From NCBI RefSeq assembly GCF_002920575.1, contig NZ_PQSQ01000016.1, positions 1 to 64,000 of the forward strand: a DNA stretch of 64,000 nucleotides, in the 5' to 3' direction. The position numbers were made by a program, and so were the translations under genes. This document shows positions 1 through 6,974 of the stretch, piece after piece (position 1 is the first letter of the stretch; every line of letters begins with the position of its first letter). Below the pieces are notes generated by a model. It had not been told where the DNA came from. It saw only the letters and a program-made list of their open reading frames with translations, and searched no databases. The stretch comes from Streptomyces sp. Ru73. GTDB taxonomy: Bacteria; Actinomycetota; Actinomycetes; Streptomycetales; Streptomycetaceae.

Positions 1-1
1 C

Positions 2-61
2 GAGGGCTTCGCGAAGATGGCGGAGGGCGACCTCTTCGGCAAGGTCGTGCTGACCGTCTGA
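2..61 (+). CDS. C-terminal end of an MDR-family NADP-dependent oxidoreductase (partial)
   Basis: Only the last 19 codons are present. The tail ends in a G-K-V-V-L-T-V pattern, which is typical of the C-terminus of medium-chain zinc-independent reductases (quinone oxidoreductase / CurA-like). Its TGA (59-61) shares a base with the ATG of the next gene, so the two are probably translationally coupled. The subfamily and substrate cannot be decided from this fragment. Confidence 0.5.
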   Translation, partial: EGFAKMAEGDLFGKVVLTV

Positions 62-678
62 TGGATCCGGTACACCCGATACGGCTGCTGCCGGCCGCAG
101 GACGGGCCGCCGCCCCCTGGAGCAACGGGGGCGGCACCACCCGGGAGATCGCCGCCGGGCCGCCCGGCGCCGGCTGGGACGCCTTCGACTGGCGGGTGAG
201 CCTGGCGGACGTGGACCGGGACGGCCCGTACTCGCCGCTGCCCGGCGTCCGGCGCATCCTCACCATGGTCGCCGGGGCCGGCATGGAGCTGACCATCGAC
301 GGGCAGCGGACCGCCGTCACCGAGCGGTTCCGGCCGCTGTCGTTCGCGGGCGGCGCCGCCACCGACTGCCGGCTCGCGGCCGGACCCGTCGTCAACTTCA
401 ACGTCATGGTCCGGGACGGCCGGTGCGCCGCCGAGGTGACGATGGCCCGCGGCACGTACGCGGTGCGCCCGGCGCCGGGCCCGGACGGGGCCGTGCTGGT
501 CACGGCGGTCGACGGCACGGTGTCGCTGACGCCCGAGGAGGCCGGGGGACCGGTGCGGCTCGGCCGGTACGACGCCGCGCTGCTGCCCGCCGGGACCGCG
601 GCCGCGCTCGAAGCGGGCCCGGACGGCGTCGCCGCCGTCGTCACACTCGTCCCGGCCGCCCCTTCCGTAGACGGCTGA
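61..678 (+). CDS. HutD/Ves family protein
   Basis: The product is 205 aa and looks like the HutD/Ves cupin-type family. The N-terminus has the family's W-S-N-G-G-G-T-T-R-E-I block, followed by F-D-W-R-V-S and G-P-Y-S-P-L-P-G-V-R-R patterns near residues 20-70, and a second beta-rich half. Family members are small soluble double-barrel proteins. Some lie in histidine-utilisation operons, but no other hut gene is visible here, so a role in histidine metabolism is not supported by context. The start codon overlaps the stop of the upstream oxidoreductase. No signal peptide or membrane segment is seen. Confidence 0.85.
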   Translation: MDPVHPIRLLPAAGRAAAPWSNGGGTTREIAAGPPGAGWDAFDWRVSLADVDRDGPYSPLPGVRRILTMVAGAGMELTIDGQRTAVTERFRPLSFAGGAATDCRLAAGPVVNFNVMVRDGRCAAEVTMARGTYAVRPAPGPDGAVLVTAVDGTVSLTPEEAGGPVRLGRYDAALLPAGTAAALEAGPDGVAAVVTLVPAAPSVDG

Positions 679-789
679 TTTCCGCACCCCAGTGCGAACC
701 GTGTGGTCATCATGTGCGCAGGAAGTGGCGCAGGGGCACGGCTGGGGGGAACCGCCGCTCGCCCGCGGGTTCTCGGCACAGGGGCGGAC

Positions 790-2208
790 ATGGTCATACG
801 GCGGCGCCGCGCGCGCTCATTCCCACCGGCGGAACGGGCAGCCGGTCTCTTACCGGCGAGACGGGGGACCGGCCACCCGGCGACGAGACGGGGGACCGGC
901 CCGCGGCGCACGGCCGGCCTGCGGCGCACGGCCGGCCCGCGGCGCACGGCCGGCCTGCGGCGTACGGCCGGGCTGGCCGCCGCGCTGGCCCTCACGCTCA
1001 CCGCCTGCGGCACCGGCGGCGCGGGGGATGCCGACGTCACCCTGAAGGTGGTGGTGGCCGACTACGGCGCGGACGGCGGGCCCGGCACCGCCACGTACTG
1101 GAAGGACCTGGCCGCCGCCTTCGAGAAGCGGCACCCGGACATCGCGGTGGACCTGGACCCGGTGCCGCGCGCCCGGCTGGACAGGACGGTGGCGGCCCGC
1201 GTCAGGGCGGGGGAAGCGCCGGACATCGCACAGACCGGCGCCTTCTCCTCCTACGCGCGCGCCGACCGGCTCTACAGCGCCGACCACCTGCTCTCCATCG
1301 GCACCCAGGCCGACTTCGTGCCCGGGCTGGCGCGGGCGGGCGAGATCAGCCACGTGCAGTACGGGCTGCCGCTCCGCGCGAGCACGCCGCGCCTCTTCTA
1401 CAACAAGAAGCTGTTCGAACGGGCGGGGCTCGACGGCCCGCCGACCTCGTGGGCCGGGCTCGCCGACGCCGCCGCCGCGCTGCGGGAAGCGGGAGTGAAG
1501 ACGCCGTACGCGCTCCAGCTCGGCCCCGAGGCCGCCGAGGACGAGACGCTGAGCTGGCTGCTCGGCAACGGCGGCGGCTACGTCGGCCTGGGCGGCAGCT
1601 GGACCCTGGACGCCCCGCAGAACGTGGCGGCGCTGCGGTCCGTCCGCGACCGGCTGGTGGTCCCCGGCCTGACCGGGCCCGAGGGGCCGCGCCTGAACCG
1701 GACGGCGGCCTACCGGGACTTCGTCACGGGGAAGGTCGGCATGCTGCTCGCGCACCCCTCGCTGATGGCCCGGGCCGACCGGGTCCACCTGGCGTACGGG
1801 ACGGCCGCGTTCCCGCGCCGGCAGGGCGGCGCGGCCACGCCCACCGGCAGCACCGACTGGCTGGTGGCGTTCCGGCGGCCGGGGCACCCCCGGGAGACCG
1901 GCGCGTTCCTCGACTTCCTCTACGGCACCGCCAACGTCACCCGGTACGCGGAGGCCCAGGGCACCCTCCCGGTCACCGTGCCGGCCGCCGAGGCGATGCG
2001 CGCCGACGGCCACCACCGGGCGCTGTGGCCCTTCGTCGACCAGCTGCGCGACGCGCAGTTCCCGCAGCTGGACACGGTCGGCGGGCCGCAGGTGACGGCG
2101 GCGCTCCAGGAGCGGATCGCGGGCGCCGTCAGCAAGGGCGGGGACCCGAAGGAGGTGCTCTCGGCCATCCAGCACACGGCGGACAGCGAGATGTCACAGG
2201 TCTCCTGA
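790..2208 (+). CDS. ABC transporter extracellular solute-binding lipoprotein (family 1 type)
   Basis: This is a likely sugar- or oligosaccharide-binding lipoprotein. A hydrophobic stretch leads to the lipobox L-T-A-C (Cys about residue 73 from this start), followed by a mature region with the family-1 pattern (A-F-E-K-R-H-P-D-I near the start, P-L-R-A-S-T-P-R-L-F-Y-N-K-K-L-F, P-T-S-W-A-G-L, G-S-T-D-W-L). The region before the hydrophobic core is abnormally long and contains four in-frame six-residue repeats (R-R-T-A-G-L/P). The ATG at 790 is the last ATG/GTG in frame before the lipobox; a non-canonical CTG start inside the repeats is possible. Codon 21 (850-852) is TTA, so translation from 790 would need the bldA tRNA. 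No permease or ATPase gene is adjacent, so it is an orphan binding protein. Confidence 0.75.
   Translation: MVIRRRRARSFPPAERAAGLLPARRGTGHPATRRGTGPRRTAGLRRTAGPRRTAGLRRTAGLAAALALTLTACGTGGAGDADVTLKVVVADYGADGGPGTATYWKDLAAAFEKRHPDIAVDLDPVPRARLDRTVAARVRAGEAPDIAQTGAFSSYARADRLYSADHLLSIGTQADFVPGLARAGEISHVQYGLPLRASTPRLFYNKKLFERAGLDGPPTSWAGLADAAAALREAGVKTPYALQLGPEAAEDETLSWLLGNGGGYVGLGGSWTLDAPQNVAALRSVRDRLVVPGLTGPEGPRLNRTAAYRDFVTGKVGMLLAHPSLMARADRVHLAYGTAAFPRRQGGAATPTGSTDWLVAFRRPGHPRETGAFLDFLYGTANVTRYAEAQGTLPVTVPAAEAMRADGHHRALWPFVDQLRDAQFPQLDTVGGPQVTAALQERIAGAVSKGGDPKEVLSAIQHTADSEMSQVS
858..975 (+). repeat. Tandem repeats inside the lipoprotein signal region
   Basis: Four 18-bp units lie end to end at 904-921, 922-939, 940-957 and 958-975, each encoding R-R-T-A-G-L or R-R-T-A-G-P. 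Just upstream a 17-bp block (GAGACGGGGGACCGGCC) occurs at 858 and again at 885, a 27-bp period. All units are multiples of three, so copy-number change would lengthen or shorten the basic n-region without breaking the frame. Confidence 0.9.
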
Positions 2209-2232
2209 GCCGTCCGGCCGGGGAGCCCGCTT

Positions 2233-2276
2233 GTCAACTGTGGTTGACGGGCGGGGAGTGTCAACCTACATTGACA
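2233..2276 (+). promoter_or_regulatory. Double palindrome and likely leaderless promoter of the HTH gene
   Basis: Two inverted repeats are directly visible: GTCAAC-N4-GTTGAC (2233-2248) and TGTCAA-N6-TTGACA (2259-2276). A good -35 (TTGACG, 2244-2249) is followed after exactly 17 bp by a -10-like TACATT (2267-2272). Transcription would then start at or next to the ATG at 2279, giving a leaderless mRNA. Both palindromes overlap promoter elements, which suggests autoregulation by the encoded HTH protein; that assignment is inference. Confidence 0.6.
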
Positions 2277-2278
2277 GC

Positions 2279-2488
2279 ATGACCGAAGCAACGGAACTCG
2301 CCGAGCGGGCGGGCGACCGGGACCCGCGGATCGGACTGCGGGCCGTCGCCGCCCTGCGCCGGCTGCTGGAGCAGCTGGAGGCCGTGCAGGTGCGCAGCGC
2401 CCGCGCGAAGGGCTGGTCGTGGCAGGAGATCGCCGACGAGCTGGGCGTCAGCCGGCAGGCGGTCCACAAGAAGCACGGGAGGCGCTGA
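2279..2488 (+). CDS. Small helix-turn-helix protein paired with a Clp N-domain protein
   Basis: The product is 69 aa. Its second half is a clean HTH (W-S-W-Q-E-I-A-D-E-L-G-V-S-R-Q-A-V-H-K-K), and the first half is a charged helix rich in Glu and Arg. I chose the ATG at 2279 because it lies seven bases after a consensus-spaced -10 and has no Shine-Dalgarno, as expected for a leaderless start. Its TGA overlaps the ATG of the Clp N-domain gene, so the two are coupled. The pair is common in actinomycete genomes. The natural expectation is that this is the DNA-binding partner or autoregulator of the pair; its targets are unknown. Confidence 0.8.
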   Translation: MTEATELAERAGDRDPRIGLRAVAALRRLLEQLEAVQVRSARAKGWSWQEIADELGVSRQAVHKKHGRR

Positions 2489-3039
2489 TGTTCGAGAAGT
2501 TCACGGCGAGCGCCCGCGAGGTCGTGCGCGGCGCGGTCACCCACGCCGACCGCACGGGCAGCGGGACGGTCGGCGAGGAGGAACTGCTCCTCGCGCTGCT
2601 GGACCGCGAGGGCACGCCCGCGGCCGGGGCGCTGGCCGCGCTGGGCGTGCCGGACCGGCGGGCGACGGTGACCGAGGCACTGGACCGGGCGCGGCGCAGC
2701 GGCGGCCTCTCGCCGGCCGACACCACCGCGCTGGCCGAACTCGGCATCGACGTCGAAGAGATCGTCTCGCGGGTCGAGGCGGCGCACGGCACCGGCGCGC
2801 TGGCCGCACAGCGGGCGCGCGGCCGGTTCGGCCGGCGCCCGTTCAGCCGCGAGGCCAAGGGCGTACTGGAGCGCTCGCTGCGGATCGCTCTCGGACGCGG
2901 CGAGAAGCACATCGGCGACGAACACCTGCTGCTCGCGCTCACCACGGGCGCCGGCGTCGCCACGGCCGTCCTCGCGGACCACGGGGTGACCCGCGCCGAG
3001 GTCGAGCGGGTGCTCGCGGAGCAGACCCACGCCGCCTGA
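2488..3039 (+). CDS. Clp protease N-terminal (double Clp_N) domain protein
   Basis: The product is 183 aa and holds two Clp_N repeats, roughly residues 1-75 and 105-183. The first starts M-F-E-K-F-T-A-S-A-R-E-V-V and contains E-E-L-L-L-A-L-L-D; the second has S-R-E-A-K-G-V-L-E-R-S and G-D-E-H-L-L-L-A-L. There is no AAA+ module, so this is a stand-alone substrate- or adaptor-binding domain as found at the front of ClpC/ClpA. It might sense or sequester Clp substrates, or act as a ligand-binding module for the HTH protein encoded immediately upstream. The ATG overlaps the stop of that gene (TGATG). Confidence 0.85.
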   Translation: MFEKFTASAREVVRGAVTHADRTGSGTVGEEELLLALLDREGTPAAGALAALGVPDRRATVTEALDRARRSGGLSPADTTALAELGIDVEEIVSRVEAAHGTGALAAQRARGRFGRRPFSREAKGVLERSLRIALGRGEKHIGDEHLLLALTTGAGVATAVLADHGVTRAEVERVLAEQTHAA

Positions 3040-3089
3040 CAACGGCCCGCGCCGTTCGCGTACGCCGCGCACGTACCGTCCGTACCCGT

Positions 3090-3111
3090 TCCCTCCGCGC
3101 GCGGGGAGGGA
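3090..3111 (+). terminator. Putative hairpin between convergent genes
   Basis: TCCCTCC (3090-3096) pairs with GGAGGGA (3105-3111) around a GC-only loop that can itself fold. It lies between the convergent Clp_N gene and the SCO6745-family gene. No clear T-tract is present on either side. Confidence 0.4.
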
Positions 3112-3130
3112 CCGCGCGCCGAGGGTGGCG

Positions 3131-4009
3131 TCAGTACGCCACCCGTATCCTCCCGATGCCCAGCGTGGTGGTCTTCGGGAGGTGACCGGACTCGAAGACG
3201 GCGCTCAGCAGCGGACTGATCAGCTGCGCGAGACGGTCGGCACGGGCCCGGCCGAGCGCCCGCCACGGCCCGGCCGCCAGCCGGTCCGTCAGCCGCTCGA
3301 CCTCCTCCCGGCCCTCGTACGCGCGGTCGGTGGCCCGGCCGTCGGGCGCGATCCAGCCGCGCGCGGCCAGCCGGTCGCGGGCCTCGCGCCACTCCTGCGC
3401 CGACCAGCCGCGGCTGCGGAAGTGCTCCTCCGGTGCCGCGCCCACCGCGGCGAAGGAGACCAGCGACTCGCACGGGTCCAGACCCGCGGTGAGCAGCGCG
3501 GCCAGGTGCCCGTCGCCGCGGTGCTCCCGCAGCACGGTCAGCGCCTGCCACAGCTCCAGGTGCGGTTCGGCGGGCCAGGGCAGGTCCAGGTTGGCGGCGG
3601 CCAGCGGCCGGGCGGCCGGGATCGCGTTCTCCGCGGCCTGGCGCGCCAGCCGGGCCGCCTCCGCGACCTGACCCTGGCTCAGCCGCCCGTCGACCAGCCC
3701 GCGCAGCACCCGGTCCATCGCCTGCAGCCGGGCCTCGAGTACCTTCGCGGGCGCGGCCGTTGACCAGATCAGCGGGACGTACTGCTCGATCATCCGCGGG
3801 CTGAAGCTGTAGTACGTGGCGGACACCAGCTCGGGGCCGGCGGCGCCCAACGGCGCCGTACGCCAGGCGAAGTAGCTGGGCCAGCGGGTTCCGACGTCGT
3901 ACCCGAGCGCCGCCGCTTCCTCGAAGGCCTCGGGCGCGAAGTAGAGGGTGGCGTGGAGCGGTTCGAACAGATGCCACAGTCGACGGGCAACCGCAGGATA
4001 TTCCGACAT
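3131..4009 (-). CDS. SCO6745 family protein (SalK-like)
   Basis: The product is about 292 aa and resembles the SCO6745/SalK family common in Streptomyces. It begins A-R-R-L-W-H-L-F-E-P-L-H-A-T-L-Y-F-A-P-E and continues with Y-F-A-W-R-T-A-P-L-G, followed by helical repeats and a C-terminal winged-helix-like segment (W-I-A-P-D-G-R-A-T-D). Such proteins often have an HTH-like fold of unknown function. I chose the ATG at 4009 because GAGG lies six bases before it; upstream in-frame ATGs at 4021 and 4030 have weaker sites. A 180-bp gap upstream suggests its own promoter. Confidence 0.7.
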   Translation of the reverse strand: MSEYPAVARRLWHLFEPLHATLYFAPEAFEEAAALGYDVGTRWPSYFAWRTAPLGAAGPELVSATYYSFSPRMIEQYVPLIWSTAAPAKVLEARLQAMDRVLRGLVDGRLSQGQVAEAARLARQAAENAIPAARPLAAANLDLPWPAEPHLELWQALTVLREHRGDGHLAALLTAGLDPCESLVSFAAVGAAPEEHFRSRGWSAQEWREARDRLAARGWIAPDGRATDRAYEGREEVERLTDRLAAGPWRALGRARADRLAQLISPLLSAVFESGHLPKTTTLGIGRIRVAY

Positions 4010-4081
4010 CGCGCACCTCATGGCCTTCAAGATCCCTATGAGCGAGAAGAGTTGACTCTAAGCGTGGGCAGAGCCAGAGGT

Positions 4082-4097
4082 CTACGGAACGCCGTAG
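4082..4097. promoter_or_regulatory. Short perfect palindrome upstream of the SCO6745-family gene
   Basis: CTACGG-AACG-CCGTAG is a 6-4-6 inverted repeat about 75 bp before the start at 4009. It could be a regulator site or a small hairpin in the leader; nothing else supports either reading. Confidence 0.3.
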
Positions 4098-4126
4098 TCG
4101 GTCCGAGGGGCGGACGGACGGCCCTG

Positions 4127-4172
4127 CGAAGCGCCGGGTTCCCCGATTACCCGCGGTGAACCCGGCGCTTCG
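4127..4172 (-). terminator. Terminator hairpin after the padR gene
   Basis: CGAAGCGCCGGGTTC (4127-4141) is matched perfectly by its complement at 4158-4172, giving a 15-bp stem with a 16-nt loop. It sits 18 bp after the stop of the minus-strand PadR gene, so it most likely ends the DUF4097-padR transcript. Confidence 0.65.
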
Positions 4173-4189
4173 AAAATGACCGTGTGTGA

Positions 4190-5224
4190 CTATCGTGGGG
4201 AGCGCCGCAGTAGCGCACCGATGTGGACGGCGGTCGCCGCGAGCTGCCGGCGCGCCTCCGCCAGCTGCTCCTCGTCCACGCCGTGATCCCGGGCCGCGTC
4301 CCGGACGTCGTCGCGGAACCGGTCCAGCAGGCGGTCCAGGTCGCGGGCCGGGTCGCCGGTGGCCGGTTCGTGCGCCCAGGCGGGCGCCGCGGCGTCGCCC
4401 CCGGGGGCCGCGTCCTTGGTGAGGTCCGTGGGTCCCGCGGGCCCGGACGGCGCGGCGAAGCCCTCCGTGAAGCGGCCGACCTCGCGCGACACCTCCGAGA
4501 GCGCCTCGCGCACCGCGCCCTGCCAGTCACCCGCGCGCACATGGTCCTGGGCCTTCTCCTGCACCCGCCGGATGGCCTCCTGCACCTCCTCGCGCGCGGA
4601 GTCCTTGGCGTTCTTGGCCTGCCGCCGGGCCCGCTGCGCCTCCTGCTTGGCGCGCCGGCTCTCCTCCTTCGCCCGCCGGGCCTGCTCCTTCCACTCCTCC
4701 TTGGCCCGCCGGAACTCCTCCTTGGCCTGCCGCCAGGCCTCCGGGTCGCCGTGCGCACGGTCGAAGAAGTCCGCCGGGTCGGGGTGGCCCTGCGCCCCGC
4801 CCCGGCCGGACCGGGCACCGCCCGTACGGCCGCCCTGCCGGGTGGCCTGCGCGGCCTCGCGCATCTCGCGGCGCAGGTCGCGCGCCGAGCCGCTGACGTC
4901 CTCACGGATGTCGGAGGCGAGCGCGGCGACGGACTCCCTGATCTCCAGCTCCAGCTCGGCCAGTTCGCCGCCGCGGGCCGCCAGTTCGGCGCGGCCCGCC
5001 TCGGTGATGGAGTACACCTTGCGGCCGCCCTCGGTGGCGTGCGTGACCAGGCCCTCGTCGGAGAGCTTGGCCAGCCGCGGGTAGACGGTGCCGGCGGAGG
5101 GCGCGTACAGGCCCTGGAAGCGCTCCTCCAGCAGCCGGATGATCTCGTAACCGTGGCGCGGCGCCTCGTCCAGCAGCTTCAGCAGATACAGGCGGAGGCG
5201 GCCGTGCGCGAAGACGGGGGGCAT
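4190..5224 (-). CDS. PadR-family transcriptional regulator with long coiled-coil tail
   Basis: The product is 344 aa. Residues 1-90 form a PadR winged helix: L-Y-L-L-K-L-L-D-E-A-P-R-H-G-Y-E-I, then A-P-S-A-G-T-V-Y-P-R-L and K-V-Y-S-I-T-E-A-G. The remaining ~250 residues are far longer than the usual PadR dimerisation helix and are dominated by Arg/Lys/Glu/Ala, with repeated R-R-A-K-E-E/Q blocks around residues 165-210 that predict a long coiled coil or single alpha-helix. It lies 3 bp after the DUF4097 gene, so the two are one unit. The palindrome upstream of that gene (6140-6167) is the likely operator, giving autoregulation by inference. Confidence 0.85.
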   Translation of the reverse strand: MPPVFAHGRLRLYLLKLLDEAPRHGYEIIRLLEERFQGLYAPSAGTVYPRLAKLSDEGLVTHATEGGRKVYSITEAGRAELAARGGELAELELEIRESVAALASDIREDVSGSARDLRREMREAAQATRQGGRTGGARSGRGGAQGHPDPADFFDRAHGDPEAWRQAKEEFRRAKEEWKEQARRAKEESRRAKQEAQRARRQAKNAKDSAREEVQEAIRRVQEKAQDHVRAGDWQGAVREALSEVSREVGRFTEGFAAPSGPAGPTDLTKDAAPGGDAAAPAWAHEPATGDPARDLDRLLDRFRDDVRDAARDHGVDEEQLAEARRQLAATAVHIGALLRRSPR

Positions 5225-5227
5225 GGC

Positions 5228-6106
5228 TTACAGCACCTTCTTGTCGGCGGGCGGGTCGGCGGGCGCGTCCTCGGAGCGCGGGCGGCGCAGCAGCGCCAGC
5301 GAGCCCGAGACGGTGGTGATTTTCAGGCGCCCGGTGCCCGCACCGAGCCGCCCGGTGATGCTCTTGGCGCCCCACTGGCCGCCGACCCGCAGGTCGTCGA
5401 AGGCGTTGGAGACCGAACCGCTGGTGGTACTGGCCTCCACCTCCGCGTCGGCCGGGTCCGGCAGCCGGATGGCGACCTCGCCGGAGACCGTCGTCAGCCG
5501 GACGTCGGTGCCCTTCGCGGCCGGGTCCAGATCCACGACCATGTCGCCGGTGACCGACTCCGCGCGCACCGCGCTCCCGCCGCCGTCGATGACGGTGAGG
5601 TCACCGGAGACGGACTGGAACCGCAGATCACCGGTGACGGCCTGGGCCTCCACCTTGCCGGTGACGGTCTCCGCGCGTACCGGCCCGGTCAGCCGGACCA
5701 GGGTGGCGTCACCGGAGACGCCGCGCAGCTCCGTACGCCCGGCGACGCCGGAGAGCACCGTACTCGCGCCGACCGCGCCGACCTCGACCCGCGCCGCGGC
5801 CGGGACGGTCACCGAGACGACGGCGCTGCGCTGCCAGGACTTGCGCTCCAGGAACTTCAGGAGGTTCTTCCACGGCAGGTCGTCGTAGCCGACGGTCAGC
5901 GTGCCGTCCTCGTAGGAGACGGTCAGCGGCGGACCGTCGAGCTCGGTGACCTCGATACGCGTGCGGTCGGCCGTCGCGCTCCCGACGATGTTCACCGTGC
6001 CGCCGTACACCCGCACCTGCAGCGCGTTCACCGGTACACCGACGTCGAGCGTGCGCGGCCCGCTCACCTCGACCGGGCCGTCCGGCCACTCTTCCCTGAC
6101 GGACAT
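5228..6106 (-). CDS. DUF4097-family beta-strand repeat protein
   Basis: The product is 292 aa and made almost entirely of short beta-strand repeats of the type V-T-G-D / V-S-G-D / S-G-S-V, alternating with valine-rich strands as in DUF4097 adhesin-like solenoids. No signal peptide or membrane segment is visible, so it is probably cytoplasmic. The start at 6106 has GGGGAGG six bases upstream; an earlier in-frame codon at 6133 would begin inside the leader. It is the first gene of a two-gene unit with the PadR regulator. A DUF4097 gene beside a PadR or anti-sigma-like gene is a recurrent pairing, but its biochemical role is not known. Confidence 0.8.
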   Translation of the reverse strand: MSVREEWPDGPVEVSGPRTLDVGVPVNALQVRVYGGTVNIVGSATADRTRIEVTELDGPPLTVSYEDGTLTVGYDDLPWKNLLKFLERKSWQRSAVVSVTVPAAARVEVGAVGASTVLSGVAGRTELRGVSGDATLVRLTGPVRAETVTGKVEAQAVTGDLRFQSVSGDLTVIDGGGSAVRAESVTGDMVVDLDPAAKGTDVRLTTVSGEVAIRLPDPADAEVEASTTSGSVSNAFDDLRVGGQWGAKSITGRLGAGTGRLKITTVSGSLALLRRPRSEDAPADPPADKKVL

Positions 6107-6139
6107 GACAGGCCTCCCCTGTTGGACGGGCAACGCAAC

Positions 6140-6167
6140 ATATCGTGTTCCCTACAGAACACGATAT
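6140..6167 (-). promoter_or_regulatory. Perfect 11-bp inverted repeat, candidate PadR operator
   Basis: ATATCGTGTTC (6140-6150), a 6-nt spacer and GAACACGATAT (6157-6167) form a perfect palindrome 34 bp before the DUF4097 start. It is one of the few AT-containing islands in the region and overlaps where the minus-strand promoter should lie (TATGTT-like -10). PadR repressors commonly bind such AT-ended dyads; the link to this PadR is inferred from position. Confidence 0.7.
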
Positions 6168-6231
6168 ATCGCGGTCGCGTCACGTCAAGCGCCGCGCCCC
6201 CCGGACGCCGACGCGCGCCCCTGTACGCCGT

Positions 6232-6411
6232 CTATTCGTCGTCCTCGTCGTCCAGCCGGGCCAGCCAGGTCGCCAGGCGCTCCACCGGGACCTCGAAGTC
6301 GGGGTTGAGGTCGACGAACGTACGCAGCTGCTCGGCGACCCAGCCGAGGGTCACCTCCTCCTCGCCGCGCCGGCTCTCCAGCTCCTCGATGCCTCGGTCG
6401 GTGAAATACAC
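6232..6411 (-). CDS. DUF6104 family small acidic protein
   Basis: The product is 59 aa from a GTG at 6411 that has GGAG seven bases upstream; a longer reading from 6447 adds twelve residues that do not look family-like. The sequence Y-F-T-D-R-G-I-E-E-L-E-x-R-R-G-E-E-E-V-T and the acidic D-D-E-D-D-E tail fit a small conserved Streptomyces protein (DUF6104). It is soluble, probably helical, and of unknown function. It is transcribed divergently from the protease/FxSxx block across a 128-bp gap. Confidence 0.75.
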   Translation of the reverse strand: MYFTDRGIEELESRRGEEEVTLGWVAEQLRTFVDLNPDFEVPVERLATWLARLDDEDDE

Positions 6412-6539
6412 GTGAGCACTCCGCCAATGGGGTAGGGGTAAGGACATTCCAGGTCAGGATAGGCAGCGGCGCTCCGGGGGCGGGCATCGGCACCGGGCGC
6501 CGGGCGGCCCGTCCGGCGCGGTGGTCAACGGGGGGTGGC

Positions 6540-6974
6540 ATGAGCGAGGACGCGACACATGTCGCACGTATAGAACTGCCGGACGGCACGCCCGTCTGGG
6601 CGCGGATATCGGGCGCCGAGGGGCTCGTGCCGCGGCCGCGCAGCGCGCCGTACGTGGACAGCGGCCGGGGCGGCGACGGGGGAGAGGGCACCGACTACGC
6701 CGACAGCGGCTTCTTCGCCGACCGCGTCGTCGGCCGGATGGAGAGCCTGGACGGGCTGGTGCAGGGCGTCGCGCGGTCGCTGGCCGGGGCGCTGCGGGGG
6801 CTGCGGCCCGACGAGGTGAGCGTGCAGTTCGGCATCGAGCTGAGCGGGAAGTCCGGGAAGCTGGTCGGGCTGCTCGCGGACGGCGAGGCCAAGGCGGCGC
6901 TGAACGTGACCCTCACCTGGCAGGGCGGCCCGCCCGCAGACCTCGCGGAGGGCGGCACCGGAGGCGGCGCATGA
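6540..6974 (+). CDS. CU044_2847 family protein (trypsin-co-occurring domain)
   Basis: The product is 144 aa. It starts with a short beta-strand block (R-I-E-L-P-D-G-T-P-V-W) and ends with the diagnostic R-P-D-E-V-S-V-Q-F-G-I-E-L-S-G-K-S-G-K segment and a final V-T-L-T-W strand. This matches the CU044_2847 / Trypco1 family, which typically sits next to trypsin-like proteases in bacterial conflict operons. Its ATGA overlap with the next gene, which encodes just such a protease, supports direct partnership. The family has no established biochemical activity; a role as partner or inhibitor of the protease is inference. It is the first gene of a block running to 22490. Confidence 0.85.
   Translation: MSEDATHVARIELPDGTPVWARISGAEGLVPRPRSAPYVDSGRGGDGGEGTDYADSGFFADRVVGRMESLDGLVQGVARSLAGALRGLRPDEVSVQFGIELSGKSGKLVGLLADGEAKAALNVTLTWQGGPPADLAEGGTGGGA

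Noticed and set aside
4223..6415. 730-residue plus-strand reading opposite padR and DUF4097
   Set aside because: It is antisense to two recognisable genes and has low-complexity shadow composition.
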